This document shows positions 42,740 to 51,756 of a stretch of 64,000 nt of DNA, in pieces. The notes under the pieces are model-generated. The model ran no database searches. It had not been told where the DNA came from and saw nothing but the letters and a program-made list of their open reading frames with translations. Both the position numbers and the translations under genes were made by a program. How positions within the stretch are numbered: position 1 is the first letter of the stretch; every line of letters begins with the position of its first letter. The stretch is taken from assembly GCA_016711485.1 (NCBI GenBank), contig JADJSX010000023.1, forward strand, positions 496,001 through 560,000. The letters run 5' to 3'. Origin of the DNA: Leptospiraceae bacterium. GTDB lineage: Bacteria > Spirochaetota > Leptospiria > Leptospirales > Leptospiraceae.

Positions 42740-43013
42740 GGGCATCTGCTATCCTTCCCGGGGAAGATGACTATGCAGTTGCATATCACTCTTCTTGTGG
42801 CTACAGTACTGTAGGCGGTCTTTCTAAATGTCAAAGTTCTCTCACACAATACGAAGGAATTTGGCCATTTGGCGGAAATGTAACGTATACACAATACATT
42901 GGTCATACTCGATGTCCTTCGGTTGCAGTCGAAGGTTTATATAAAGATCATGGGGAACTAACTTACGAAGGTTGGAGATAAGGAAAAAAAGGATTACCTT
43001 TTTGTAATCGTAG

Positions 43014-43038
43014 AGACAGGTCTCAGACCTGTCTTTTA
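43014..43038 (+). terminator. Terminator-like hairpin after lipase copy 3
   Basis: The segment AGACAGGTCTCAGACCTGTCT forms a strong stem (AGACAGGT/ACCTGTCT) followed by TTTTATTCTTTTAT. Confidence 0.6.
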
Positions 43039-43045
43039 TTCTTTT

Positions 43046-43160
43046 ATATACCCTTCGCCAAAAGTAATTTCCCGTTTTGTAAAAAATAGGGTATTCCCAA
43101 ACGCCCAAAATATGGCTGTTCAAAAAACGAATGGGTAATTTCTTTTGGCGTTTGGTATAT
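43046..43160. repeat. 115-bp palindromic element
   Basis: The left arm ATACCCTTCGCCAAAAGTAA and beyond is complementary, with few mismatches, to the right arm (GGGTAATTTCTTTTGGCGTT then TGGTATA). Each arm is about 32 nt. It is non-coding. Single arms recur near 2033 and 39955. It could be a MITE or a structured repeat. The rest of 43161-43329 holds nothing recognisable. Confidence 0.6.
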
Positions 43161-43329
43161 TCAAGGTTTTTTTACTTCTAAAAATATTATCCATCAGAAT
43201 GAATTATTTAAACCGGTAATTATTAGTTGTTCTAAAAAAATACTTGCTTTGAATTTAGTTTTATGGAAGCTCTATTTGATTGTATAAAACGTCACATCGC
43301 TCTGTGTGCCTCTTGGCCAAAAGCTCAGA

Positions 43330-44934
43330 TCACATTCTATAAATCCCATACTTCGGTTCCGGTATATCTTCCTTAGCCGCTAGAGCGAGTGCAAGTCCAA
43401 GCGCATGACGGGTTTCTTTTGGATCAAGAATTCCATCATCCCAGAGCCTCGCAGAACTATAAATACAAGAGGAGCGATTTTCATAATCTTCTAAAATGGG
43501 ACGTTTAAATTCTGCTTGCTCTTCAGGGGACATGGTTTTGCCTTCTTTCGCAAGCTGGTCGAGTTTTACTGTTAAAAGCACATTAGCCGCTTGTTCTCCT
43601 CCCATAACAGATATTTTAGCGTTAGGCCACATCCATAAAAGTCTTGGCCCAAATGCGCGACCACACATTCCGTAATTTCCAGCGCCGTAAGATCCACCAA
43701 TGATGACAGTAAATTTAGGAATAACTGATGTTGATACTGCGTTTACCATCTTTGCTCCGTCTCTTGCGATTCCGGAATTTTCATATTTTTTCCCGACCAT
43801 AAATCCAGTAATATTTTGCAAAAATAATAGGGGAATTTTTCGGGTATTACAGAGTTCTATAAAATGTGTAACCTTGAGTGCACTTTCAGAGAATAATACA
43901 CCATTATTCGCAATAATTCCAATCGGATAACCATAAATAGTCGCAAACCCAGTTACGATGGTAGTTGCATAAAGTTTTTTGAATTCTTGAAACTCTGATC
44001 CGTCCACTAATCGTGCGATTATTTCTTTTACTTCATAACCTTTTCGAGTATCTCTTTGAATAATTCCGTAAATTTCTTCCGAGGGATAGATAGGTTCTTT
44101 AAATATTCGTATATCTGAGATTGACTGGATATTTAAAGTTTTTACTATGGATCTTGTAATTTCTAGAGCATGCAAATCATCTTCCGCATAATGATCAGTA
44201 ACCCCAGATATTCGACAGTGCACATCTGCTCCGCCTAATTCTTCGGGAGTAACAACTTCTCCAGTTGCGGCTTTTACTAAAGGAGGTCCACCTAAAAAAA
44301 TAGTTCCATTTCCTTTTACGATAACTGATTCATCACTCATCGCTGGAATATAAGCGCCACCCGCCGTGCAACTACCCATAACCACTGCAACTTGAGCAAT
44401 TCCTTTCGCTGACATTTGCGCTTGATTGAAAAAAATTCTTCCAAAATGTTCTTTATCCGGAAAAACTTCATCCTGCTTCGGAAGAAATGCTCCACCCGAA
44501 TCTACAAGGTAAATACAAGTTAGCCTTGCTTCCATTGCAATTTCTTGTGCCCGAATATGTTTTTTGACGGTTAATGGGTAGTATGTTCCACCTTTTACAG
44601 TTGCATCATTTGCAACAATCATACAATTTACACCATTAATTCTTCCAATTCCAGTTATAATCCCTGCGGACGGAATGTTATCAGGATAAACTCCCTCTGC
44701 CGCCAACGCAGCTATTTCCAAAAAAGAAGTTTCTTTATCTATTAAAATATTTATTCTTTCTCTCGCAGTGAGTTTCCCGCGTTCTTTGTGTTTTGCGATA
44801 GACTTTTCCCCACCGCCAAGTTTAATATTATTGATTAATTTTTTTATGAGAGAAGTTTTCGATTCGAGGTCTTTATAATTTTCTTTAAATTCTTTTGAGC
44901 TAGGATCAATTTTAGATTCTAAAATTTCTGACAT
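43330..44934 (-). CDS. Acyl-CoA carboxylase carboxyltransferase subunit (methylcrotonyl-CoA carboxylase beta type)
   Basis: The 534-residue protein has both crotonase-fold halves of a biotin-dependent carboxyltransferase. The N-terminal half has HKERGKLTARERINILIDKE, YLVDSGGAFLPKQDEVFPDK and VMGSCTAGGAYIPAMSDESV. The C-terminal half has LFLQNITGFMVGKKYENSGI and GAGNYGMCGRAFGPRLLWMW. GSCTAGGAYIPAMSDE favours methylcrotonyl- over propionyl- or acetyl-CoA specificity. It transfers carboxyl from biotin to the acyl-CoA. The biotin carboxylase/BCCP subunit is not in this window. It is the last gene of the glm operon, 2 bp after the GlmU-like gene. Confidence 0.9.
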   Translation of the reverse strand: MSEILESKIDPSSKEFKENYKDLESKTSLIKKLINNIKLGGGEKSIAKHKERGKLTARERINILIDKETSFLEIAALAAEGVYPDNIPSAGIITGIGRINGVNCMIVANDATVKGGTYYPLTVKKHIRAQEIAMEARLTCIYLVDSGGAFLPKQDEVFPDKEHFGRIFFNQAQMSAKGIAQVAVVMGSCTAGGAYIPAMSDESVIVKGNGTIFLGGPPLVKAATGEVVTPEELGGADVHCRISGVTDHYAEDDLHALEITRSIVKTLNIQSISDIRIFKEPIYPSEEIYGIIQRDTRKGYEVKEIIARLVDGSEFQEFKKLYATTIVTGFATIYGYPIGIIANNGVLFSESALKVTHFIELCNTRKIPLLFLQNITGFMVGKKYENSGIARDGAKMVNAVSTSVIPKFTVIIGGSYGAGNYGMCGRAFGPRLLWMWPNAKISVMGGEQAANVLLTVKLDQLAKEGKTMSPEEQAEFKRPILEDYENRSSCIYSSARLWDDGILDPKETRHALGLALALAAKEDIPEPKYGIYRM

Positions 44935-44936
44935 AT

Positions 44937-45974
44937 TTATCCTTCATAAAGATTTTTCAAAAGTAATTCTTCCTCAAAACTGAGAGTTTGATTTCTTCTT
45001 GCCATAATTTTTTTTGTATCTTTAATAAAATGGTCGAGTCTATATCTTTCCGCAGATTCGGCCCATGTAAAAGGAGGAATGTATCCACTTACCCGTGATT
45101 TAGTGACATTAGAACCTATATCAACTATAGTACCTGTATTTAGCATTACACCAATTGCTATTTTAGAGAAATCTCCAATTATGGAACCAAACTTAATCGT
45201 ATCCGTACTAATTTGTTTGTTCCGATAGCGAACTTTCACAATGCCGTAATTATTTTTCAAATCACTTGTAGTTACCAATGCGCCTAAGTTTACCCAACTT
45301 CCAATATGCGAATGGCCAACAAATCCCTCATGGTGTTTATTCGAAAAATTTTCAAAAATTGAGTTTTCAACTTCACCACCGATTCGGCAAGCATTACCAA
45401 TAATACTTGCTCCTCCGATTCTTGCGTTGTCTATCCTACATTCTTCGCTTATATACAGTGGTCCTTCTAAAAAAGAGAAAGAAGTAATTTTTACATTTTT
45501 ATCGATAATAATAGGACCGGAACTAACATCAAATACTACATTGGGGTAAATGATAGCACTCGGATGAATATATAGATGTTTACTTTTTCCATAAACATGA
45601 AATTTGTCTGCCTTTACTTTTATTTTTTTTTGCCACTTTGAAGTTTCTTCAAAAAAACATAAATCATCTTCAATTTGTTTAGAAATAAGAGGCAGTATTT
45701 TCCATGATAGGTAGTCGTTAGGCGTAATCTCTAAGTCGATATTTTCATTATTATATAATTTACATTCAGGATTTCTTTCTAGAAACGCTTTTGTAAAATA
45801 GATATTAGAATTTTTATAATAGATGAGTGCTCCCGGATACTGAAGTCGTAATCTTCGAATGGCAGAAAAAATGCCAGTATGAATTTCTGCAAAAGATTTA
45901 AAGCGGGTAATCACCTCTAAACCTTCAGGAATTTCAGATTCGTTTATTAAAATTCTATGAACTTTATTTTTCAT
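44937..45974 (-). CDS. GlmU-like left-handed beta-helix sugar-nucleotidyl/acetyltransferase family protein
   Basis: The 345-residue protein has an N-terminal region of about 140 residues with no clear nucleotidyltransferase signature, then a long hexapeptide-repeat helix (YIHPSAIIYPNVVFDVSSGP, RIGGASIIGNACRIGGEVEN). GHSHIGSWVNLGALVTTSDL and the tail GYIPPFTWAESAERYRLDHF also occur in putative GlmU-family proteins of other phyla. Its position directly after glmM and glmS suggests it completes UDP-GlcNAc synthesis, though this is inferred from context. The N-terminal part lacks the usual GxGTRM motif of GlmU. Confidence 0.75.
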   Translation of the reverse strand: MKNKVHRILINESEIPEGLEVITRFKSFAEIHTGIFSAIRRLRLQYPGALIYYKNSNIYFTKAFLERNPECKLYNNENIDLEITPNDYLSWKILPLISKQIEDDLCFFEETSKWQKKIKVKADKFHVYGKSKHLYIHPSAIIYPNVVFDVSSGPIIIDKNVKITSFSFLEGPLYISEECRIDNARIGGASIIGNACRIGGEVENSIFENFSNKHHEGFVGHSHIGSWVNLGALVTTSDLKNNYGIVKVRYRNKQISTDTIKFGSIIGDFSKIAIGVMLNTGTIVDIGSNVTKSRVSGYIPPFTWAESAERYRLDHFIKDTKKIMARRNQTLSFEEELLLKNLYEG

Positions 45975-45984
45975 TTGGGTAATA

Positions 45985-47817
45985 TTATTCTACCGTAACT
46001 GATTTCGCTAAATTTCTAGGTTGATCTGGTGTACAACCTCTCGCGATTGCTACATAATAGGAGAGAAGTTGAAGTGGAATTACATTTAGAATTGGGCTTA
46101 AAAATTCATGGCAAGCAGGAACTTCAAAACAATAATCAGAAAGTGATTTGGCTTCCACATCCCCCTCTGTTACAATACTTATAATTTTCCCATTTCTGGC
46201 TTTTATTTCTTGGATATTTGAAATCATTTTCGGATAAATTTCAGATTTATTCGCAATACAAACAACAGGGACCTCATTGGTAATTAGCGCAATTGGACCA
46301 TGTTTGAATTCTCCGCCTGCATACCCAGAAGCATGTATATAAGAAATCTCTTTCAATTTCAATGCCCCTTCAAGTGCAATTGGATGATTGTAAGTTCTAC
46401 CTAAAAATACAAAATCTTTTGTATTTAAAAAATCAGCAGACCATTTTTCAATCTCCGAAGCTTTATTTAATATATATTCAATTTTTGTAGGAAGTTGTTT
46501 GATTTCATCAATTAATTCTTTCCGAACTTCATCAGACATCATCCACTTTAGGGATGAAAAATACATAGCAAAAAGTAATAGATGCAAAACTTGTGCGGTA
46601 AATGCTTTTGTACTTGCTACACCAATTTCCATTCCAGCACATGTATCAATAAATGCGTCAGACTCTCTAGCAATAGTAGAGTTAACATTATTGACCATTG
46701 ATAATACTTTTAAAAACTTTGCTTTTGCTTCATGAATGCTAGCAAGTGTATCAGCAGTTTCTCCCGATTGAGATATCGCAATAATAAGAGTATCCCCTTC
46801 TACAACCGGATTTCTATATCTAAACTCAGAAGACATTTCTGTATCAGTTTGAATTTTAGTAAATTGCTCTAAATAATGTTTTCCAATCATGCCTGAATGT
46901 AAACTAGTACCTGCTGCTTGAATTACAATTCGGTTCACTTTAGAAAGAGCTTCCTTACTTAAACCCATTTCAGAAAAATCAAATTCGCCGTTTTCATTAA
47001 TTCTTCTTTCGATAATTTTTCTGAAAATTCCAGCTTGTTCATAAATTTCCTTTATCATATAATGAGGAAAACCAGCTTTATCCACATCTTCCCATTTAGC
47101 TTCTTGTTTCTTCATTTCAGGAACAACTTCGTTTCCATCAAAATCAAATAACACTAACTCAGATTTTGAAAAATATCCCCATTGTTTAGGTTTAATATAA
47201 CAAACTTCAGTTGAGTTTCTAACAAGAGCAGATAAATCCGATGCTAAAAAATATTCATTTTTACCTTTCCCGATTAAGAGCGGAGCACCATCTTGTGCAA
47301 AGTAAACTCTATCCGGCTCATTTTCAAAAACAGCGGCTATCGCCCATTTACCTTGAATAGTTTTGAATAGACTTAAAAAAGCTTCTCTTATGGTTTTTTT
47401 TAGACCGAGTTCCATTGAAAGTAAATGAGAAATAACTTCTGTATCAGTATTGCTAAGAAAAATATAACCTATTGACTGCAATTTCACTTTCAGTTGCATA
47501 TAGTTTTCCACGATTCCGTTGTGAACAACTGCAATTGTTTGTTTTTCATTTGCATGTGGATGAGCATTGATTTGGGAAGGCTCTCCGTGCGTAGCCCATC
47601 TAGTATGACCAACGCCTACATTACCACGAACTGGTTTTTCTTTGAGCAAAGCTTCTAATGCTTTGATCTTTCCTTTTTCTTTTCTAATTTCTAATTCATC
47701 GTTGTCAATGACTGCAATACCAGCAGAATCATATCCTCGATATTCAAGACAAGCAAGTCCTACCATTAAAACCGATTCGACACTTTTATTTCCTGCATAA
47801 CCTACGATTCCACACAT
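45985..47817 (-). CDS. glmS: Glutamine-fructose-6-phosphate aminotransferase (isomerizing)
   Basis: The 610-residue enzyme makes glucosamine-6-phosphate from fructose-6-phosphate and glutamine. The class II amidotransferase domain starts MCGIVGYAGN, with Cys2 as nucleophile, and has VGVGHTRWATHGEPSQINAH. Two SIS sugar-isomerase domains follow (QAAGTSLHSGMIGKHYLEQF, ISQSGETADTLASIHEAKAK, SYIHASGYAGGEFKHGPIAL) and the C-terminus LAKSVTVE is canonical. It lies 4 bp after glmM and 10 bp before the GlmU-like gene. No glmS ribozyme is expected, since the gene is internal to the operon. Confidence 0.97.
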   Translation of the reverse strand: MCGIVGYAGNKSVESVLMVGLACLEYRGYDSAGIAVIDNDELEIRKEKGKIKALEALLKEKPVRGNVGVGHTRWATHGEPSQINAHPHANEKQTIAVVHNGIVENYMQLKVKLQSIGYIFLSNTDTEVISHLLSMELGLKKTIREAFLSLFKTIQGKWAIAAVFENEPDRVYFAQDGAPLLIGKGKNEYFLASDLSALVRNSTEVCYIKPKQWGYFSKSELVLFDFDGNEVVPEMKKQEAKWEDVDKAGFPHYMIKEIYEQAGIFRKIIERRINENGEFDFSEMGLSKEALSKVNRIVIQAAGTSLHSGMIGKHYLEQFTKIQTDTEMSSEFRYRNPVVEGDTLIIAISQSGETADTLASIHEAKAKFLKVLSMVNNVNSTIARESDAFIDTCAGMEIGVASTKAFTAQVLHLLLFAMYFSSLKWMMSDEVRKELIDEIKQLPTKIEYILNKASEIEKWSADFLNTKDFVFLGRTYNHPIALEGALKLKEISYIHASGYAGGEFKHGPIALITNEVPVVCIANKSEIYPKMISNIQEIKARNGKIISIVTEGDVEAKSLSDYCFEVPACHEFLSPILNVIPLQLLSYYVAIARGCTPDQPRNLAKSVTVE

Positions 47818-47821
47818 AATA

Positions 47822-49198
47822 TTAACTCTCTATTTTTTCTTTAGTTTTTTTAAGAAGCAATTGTAAATCAGATTCCGTTTTTGCTTCTGCTATAATTCGA
47901 ATGATTGGCTCTGTATTCGATGCTCTAATATGAACCCATGAAGAAGGAAAATCAAATCGAATTCCATCTTTGTCATTTATAATGCCATCTTTGTAACTAT
48001 CTTTTAATTTATTTAAGATTTTATTAATATCCTGTCCTTGGATAGAAATACTTTCCTTTTTCATAAAAAGTTCGGGCATCAAGTCTATTTGTTTATCTAT
48101 GGTAGTTTTTTCAAGAGAAAGAAAATTTAGTATATGAGCTATTCCTGCTAAGGAATCTCTACCAAATGAACTTATATTAGGGTCAATCACACCACCATTC
48201 CCTTCTCCCCCGAAAAATGCTTTTTTTTCAATCATGTCTTTTACAACGTTTGCTTCTCCAACTTTGGCAAAATGAGTAATTTTACCATGTGGTGCAATAA
48301 TTTCTTTTGTAATAAAACTTGTAGATAAATTAACTACTAAATTTTTTAATTTAGAGTTTAATACAGAGTAAACACTGAGGGGTAGAGTATATTCCTCTGA
48401 AATTACTCCCCTTTTGGGAGTTAATACGATTAACCTATCTGCATCGGGATCAAGAGCAAATCCAATCTCTGCCTCGGTTTTTTTCATCAGTTTACCAGTT
48501 TTTACGAGTGCATGTGGAGTTGGCTCAGGAGGACGCGGAAAAGTTCCGTCAGGAGTACAATATTGACGAAAAACTTTGCAACCTAATCTCTCTAAAAAAC
48601 TTGGAACAACAGTGCTACCACCACCATTAACGGCGTCAATGAACACTTTAAATTTTTTCTTCTTAATTCTGTTTAAATCTACTTGTTTTAAGACTGACTC
48701 AATATGTAAATTTATATATTCGGAAGATACATCTTCTTTTTTAGATTTAGGATTGAATTTAGGCAAAGGTAAATTATCCGCAACAATAAAAGACTTCAAC
48801 AAATCTATTTGATTGGCATCAAAGAAAAATCCATTTTTACCAACAAATTTAAAAGCGTTCCATTCGATTGGGTTGTGAGAAGCGCTAATCATGATGCCAC
48901 CGTCACTCTTAGTTTCCTTCACAATAGATTTTAAAGTTGGTGTGGGGACAATCCCTATTACCTTTACATGTATGCCAAGCGAAAGTAATACGCCAGAAAT
49001 AATGTTTTCGATGTATTCGCCACTAGGCCTAGAGTCTCGTCCGATAATTATTACTTTCGGATTCAATACTTGGGCGTAGGCTAATGTAAATTGAATTAAG
49101 TTTTGGAAGTTAAGTCCAGAGGGGATAATTCCTCGTATCCCTGATACGGAAATCATTAAGGACTTTGAATTGGTAAGTGATGATTCTTTATAGTTCAT
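47822..49198 (-). CDS. glmM: Phosphoglucosamine mutase (phosphohexomutase family)
   Basis: The 458-residue alpha-D-phosphohexomutase has the active-site serine loop GGIMISASHNPIEWNAFKFV (Ser near residue 106). The metal-binding loop is FALDPDADRLIV and the sugar-binding loop is FFGGEGNGGVIDP. The phosphate-binding C-terminal loop is RASNTEPIIRIIAE. Placement directly before glmS supports phosphoglucosamine mutase, which makes glucosamine-1-phosphate. A phosphomannomutase role cannot be excluded from sequence alone. It is the first gene of the operon. Confidence 0.9.
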   Translation of the reverse strand: MNYKESSLTNSKSLMISVSGIRGIIPSGLNFQNLIQFTLAYAQVLNPKVIIIGRDSRPSGEYIENIISGVLLSLGIHVKVIGIVPTPTLKSIVKETKSDGGIMISASHNPIEWNAFKFVGKNGFFFDANQIDLLKSFIVADNLPLPKFNPKSKKEDVSSEYINLHIESVLKQVDLNRIKKKKFKVFIDAVNGGGSTVVPSFLERLGCKVFRQYCTPDGTFPRPPEPTPHALVKTGKLMKKTEAEIGFALDPDADRLIVLTPKRGVISEEYTLPLSVYSVLNSKLKNLVVNLSTSFITKEIIAPHGKITHFAKVGEANVVKDMIEKKAFFGGEGNGGVIDPNISSFGRDSLAGIAHILNFLSLEKTTIDKQIDLMPELFMKKESISIQGQDINKILNKLKDSYKDGIINDKDGIRFDFPSSWVHIRASNTEPIIRIIAEAKTESDLQLLLKKTKEKIES

Positions 49199-49226
49199 AT
49201 TTAATTAAAACTAAATAAATAGAACT

Positions 49227-49299
49227 TGGGCGATGACAGGATTGAACTGCCGACCCGCTGCTTGTAAGGCAGCTGCTCTCCCAGCTGAGCTAATCGCCC
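49227..49299 (-). tRNA. tRNA-Val (anticodon UAC)
   Basis: The reverse strand folds as a complete cloverleaf. It has a GGGCGAT/ATCGCCC acceptor, a GCTC...GAGC D-arm and an anticodon stem GCTGC/GCAGC with loop CTTACAA. The T-arm is GGCAG-TTCAATC-CTGTC. The anticodon TAC reads GUA valine codons. CCA is not encoded. It lies 28 bp upstream of glmM on the same strand. Confidence 0.95.
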
Positions 49300-49426
49300 T
49301 GAGATACATTCCAGAAAAAATAAACCGTCGATTTTGTCTAGCGAAATTAGAAAAAACTTAGATGTATTTTTATTTCAGGAAAATCGCTAACTAAGAACAT
49401 CGTTCTAATTATTATTTCTTAAATGA

Positions 49427-49693
49427 TTAATTTTTAATAGCTGCAATCTTTACAGAGATTCTGCTTTTTCCTCTATCAGCCGCTTTTTTGTGGATAATTT
49501 TATCCTTTGCTGCTTTATCCAATAAGGACGCAAACTCATTATAAAACTTCTTTGCATCTTCTTTATTTCCTGCTTTTACAGATTTGAGAATGTTTTTTGC
49601 AAAAGTTCTAATTGCAGATTTTTTTTGGGAATTTCTTTCTCTTCTTCTTTCTGATCTTCTAATGTCTTTTTTGGACGATTTTAAATTTGCCAA
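49427..49693 (-). CDS. rpsT: 30S ribosomal protein S20
   Basis: The 88-residue basic protein has the S20 pattern MANLKSSKKDIRRSERRRER then NSQKKSAIRTFAKNILKSVK and the C-terminal KIIHKKAADRGKSRISVKI. It binds the 5' domain of 16S rRNA during assembly. Length is normal. The gene is followed by a tRNA-Val on the same strand. Confidence 0.96.
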   Translation of the reverse strand: MANLKSSKKDIRRSERRRERNSQKKSAIRTFAKNILKSVKAGNKEDAKKFYNEFASLLDKAAKDKIIHKKAADRGKSRISVKIAAIKN

Positions 49694-49875
49694 TGTGATT
49701 ACCTTTAATTAATATTTTACCTAGTTTAACTTACTATCCTGTAATTCAATCCCTGAGCGTCAAGATAAATAAATTTTTCAGATTCATGCGCACATTTTTT
49801 CAGTTTTTTTTCCTAATCTATTTGAGAACAGTTTTATTAAACTTGTTTGGATATATTAATTTACTAGGAGAATTT

Positions 49876-50172
49876 ATGTACCCAATTTTAGTTAGCATCG
49901 ATGAAGGTCTTTATCAGCGGTTATTTCTGGAAGATATTAGCATTAGTTTTCTATTGAAATTTGCTATATTAAGAGAGGAGTCTTTGGATTTTTCTTATTA
50001 TCATGTCGAAAACACCAAAAATATTCGTTTAAACTTACAGGCAAAAGAATTTTTCATTTTAAATTCTATCTGTAAGGAAAATAATTGTTACATGAATGAA
50101 ATTGCAGGAGAATTAATCACAGAAGTATATCTTGATTTATTACAGGGTAAAGTTTTAATAGAAGATATGTGA
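49876..50172 (+). CDS. Hypothetical protein
   Basis: The 98-residue protein (MYPILVSIDEGLYQRLFLED, FFILNSICKENNCYMNEIAG) is not of a recognised family. I chose ATG 49876 because TAGGAG (49866-49871 region) precedes it. The longer frame from 49786 would begin with a hydrophobic stretch that lacks a ribosome binding site. It starts a plus-strand cluster of four genes, 21 bp before the next. Confidence 0.6.
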   Translation: MYPILVSIDEGLYQRLFLEDISISFLLKFAILREESLDFSYYHVENTKNIRLNLQAKEFFILNSICKENNCYMNEIAGELITEVYLDLLQGKVLIEDM

Positions 50173-50193
50173 GAAAGGAAAGAGAGGGGCATT

Positions 50194-50949
50194 ATGACAA
50201 ATAAGTCTAAGACTGAGAAGGAAGAATTTCCCAACAAAACAAATGACGTAATCACCGAAGTCAACAAAGCTGAGTTGGATAATATGTTCCCGGAACATGA
50301 TATAAATGAAGTTCTCGAAGAAATGGATTTAAATATAGTTGAATCCAGTATAGGTGAGCCAAAATTTTCTGATAATCCGTTGGTGAATCCTTTTTCTATT
50401 GCTGACGAAAGACGATATATCACTGACCTGATTAAATCTATACAAAAAAATAAAGACCGAATAGTTTCCACTTTGGCAAATGTAAAAAATTCGCGTATAT
50501 TTGAACTAACAGGAGAACCAGCTGACTCAAAAAACACTATGTCTAACTTATCCAGAGAATTTGACTCGGAAGTCTATAGAATCATTGATAATCTACAAAA
50601 TAGATTTAAAGAAATTTCCAATTTTCCTAAATCAATTAACCACTACTCTATGAATTATAGCCTAAAACAAAAAGACTTTTTAGCAACTTTAGAAAATGAT
50701 AAAATTAGGTTAGATTATATACTGCGATGGGAAATGCAAGAGCCGAGTTTATTACTGATAAAAAAGTTTGCCAAAATGGTATCTAATCTTTTAGCTGTTT
50801 TAAATACAAAAGAAGATGAACAAATTAAATCCCTAAGTTTCCAACAACAATCTATCTTTCGAGATTCAAAATCAGCAGCAGAGTATTGTTTAAATGATTT
50901 GGACTTTCTCAAAAGAAGTGTGGAAAATTGGGAGAATTCTGCCGTATAA
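50194..50949 (+). CDS. Hypothetical helical protein
   Basis: The 251-residue soluble protein is rich in charged residues and helical in character (DLIKSIQKNKDRIVSTLANV, REFDSEVYRIIDNLQNRFKE). It has no signal peptide, and the first 70 residues are low-complexity and polar. No family is recognised. GAAAGGAAAGAG precedes the ATG. The next gene begins 9 bp later with similar helical composition, so the two products may interact. Confidence 0.65.
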   Translation: MTNKSKTEKEEFPNKTNDVITEVNKAELDNMFPEHDINEVLEEMDLNIVESSIGEPKFSDNPLVNPFSIADERRYITDLIKSIQKNKDRIVSTLANVKNSRIFELTGEPADSKNTMSNLSREFDSEVYRIIDNLQNRFKEISNFPKSINHYSMNYSLKQKDFLATLENDKIRLDYILRWEMQEPSLLLIKKFAKMVSNLLAVLNTKEDEQIKSLSFQQQSIFRDSKSAAEYCLNDLDFLKRSVENWENSAV

Positions 50950-50958
50950 TATAATAAT

Positions 50959-51756
50959 ATGCCTGAGTTATCAAACAAAGAAATCGAATCACTCCTATTA
51001 AAAATTCGAAACGAATATAGAACATTTGCACAGGAAAGTCCTAATATTTTCAAGCTAAGTCCTTTTGAAGAGCGTTATACGCAAGTTCTACGCTCAAGAG
51101 GTAGTTTGGAACTATTTTTCAAAGATGAATTAATTTTTCTCGAACAATTAAAAACCAAACACAAAGCATTAAAGGCAAGAAAAGAAGCAAGTCATGGAAC
51201 TACTATCAATAAAATAATCGAAGAAAATGAAACTCGAATTTTAAAATACAATAAAATTGATTTTCATCCTTTAGCTAAAAATGAATTGAAATACTTTTAT
51301 GGAGCAATTTCGAATTTTGTTGAAACGGACTTACAACTACTTTACCAAATATTTAGAGGAACAGCAGAAATAAATAGTATCCATGATTCAATCATACAAC
51401 TCGAAAGAATTGGTCTAAATCGCAAAGGGCAATTTCCGTTTAGAATCTCAGAACATATGAAAATTCTCGCAAGCCCAACCGTTAACCAAGGAAAAGTAGA
51501 ACAAGACATTCAAGCAATTATGAAAGAAGGTTGTATGGCACTTAAGAATATCGCTCATTATTTAGAAGATGCCGAAAAAAACAAAAAAATCAATATGAAA
51601 ATAATATTCAAATTCAATGAAAAAGATTATCCTGAACTCTTTAAAAAATACAATGGAATTAGTTTTGATACTGGTGCCGAAATGATTATAGTCAATTGCA
51701 ACAATATCATAATTGATTTTAGGATGGATGGAATTTTAGGACTTAAAATAAAATGA
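50959..51756 (+). CDS. Hypothetical helical protein
   Basis: The 265-residue protein is largely helical (SNKEIESLLLKIRNEYRTFA, FVETDLQLLYQIFRGTAEIN), with a beta-rich C-terminus of about 60 residues (MIIVNCNNIIIDFRMDGILG). No membrane segment or known motif is seen. Its stop overlaps the glycosyltransferase start as ATGA, which implies co-translation. Confidence 0.65.
   Translation: MPELSNKEIESLLLKIRNEYRTFAQESPNIFKLSPFEERYTQVLRSRGSLELFFKDELIFLEQLKTKHKALKARKEASHGTTINKIIEENETRILKYNKIDFHPLAKNELKYFYGAISNFVETDLQLLYQIFRGTAEINSIHDSIIQLERIGLNRKGQFPFRISEHMKILASPTVNQGKVEQDIQAIMKEGCMALKNIAHYLEDAEKNKKINMKIIFKFNEKDYPELFKKYNGISFDTGAEMIIVNCNNIIIDFRMDGILGLKIK

Larger units (their letters stand above)
41110..42981 (+). 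pseudogene. Lipase-like tandem copy 3, 5'-truncated and interrupted by ISAs1 element
   Basis: Homology starts abruptly at about 41110 (GASANTVSGTKYFVGYDG), so the signal peptide and first 50 residues are missing. It continues through KIICHSAGCYATEYWL to GMIGASA, is cut by the IS at 41549-42739, and resumes as LPGEDDYAVAYHSSCGYS to the TAA at 42979-42981. Removing the IS and one copy of GGGCATCTGC restores the frame. The copy is more diverged than copies 1 and 2, so it is the older duplicate. Confidence 0.88.
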
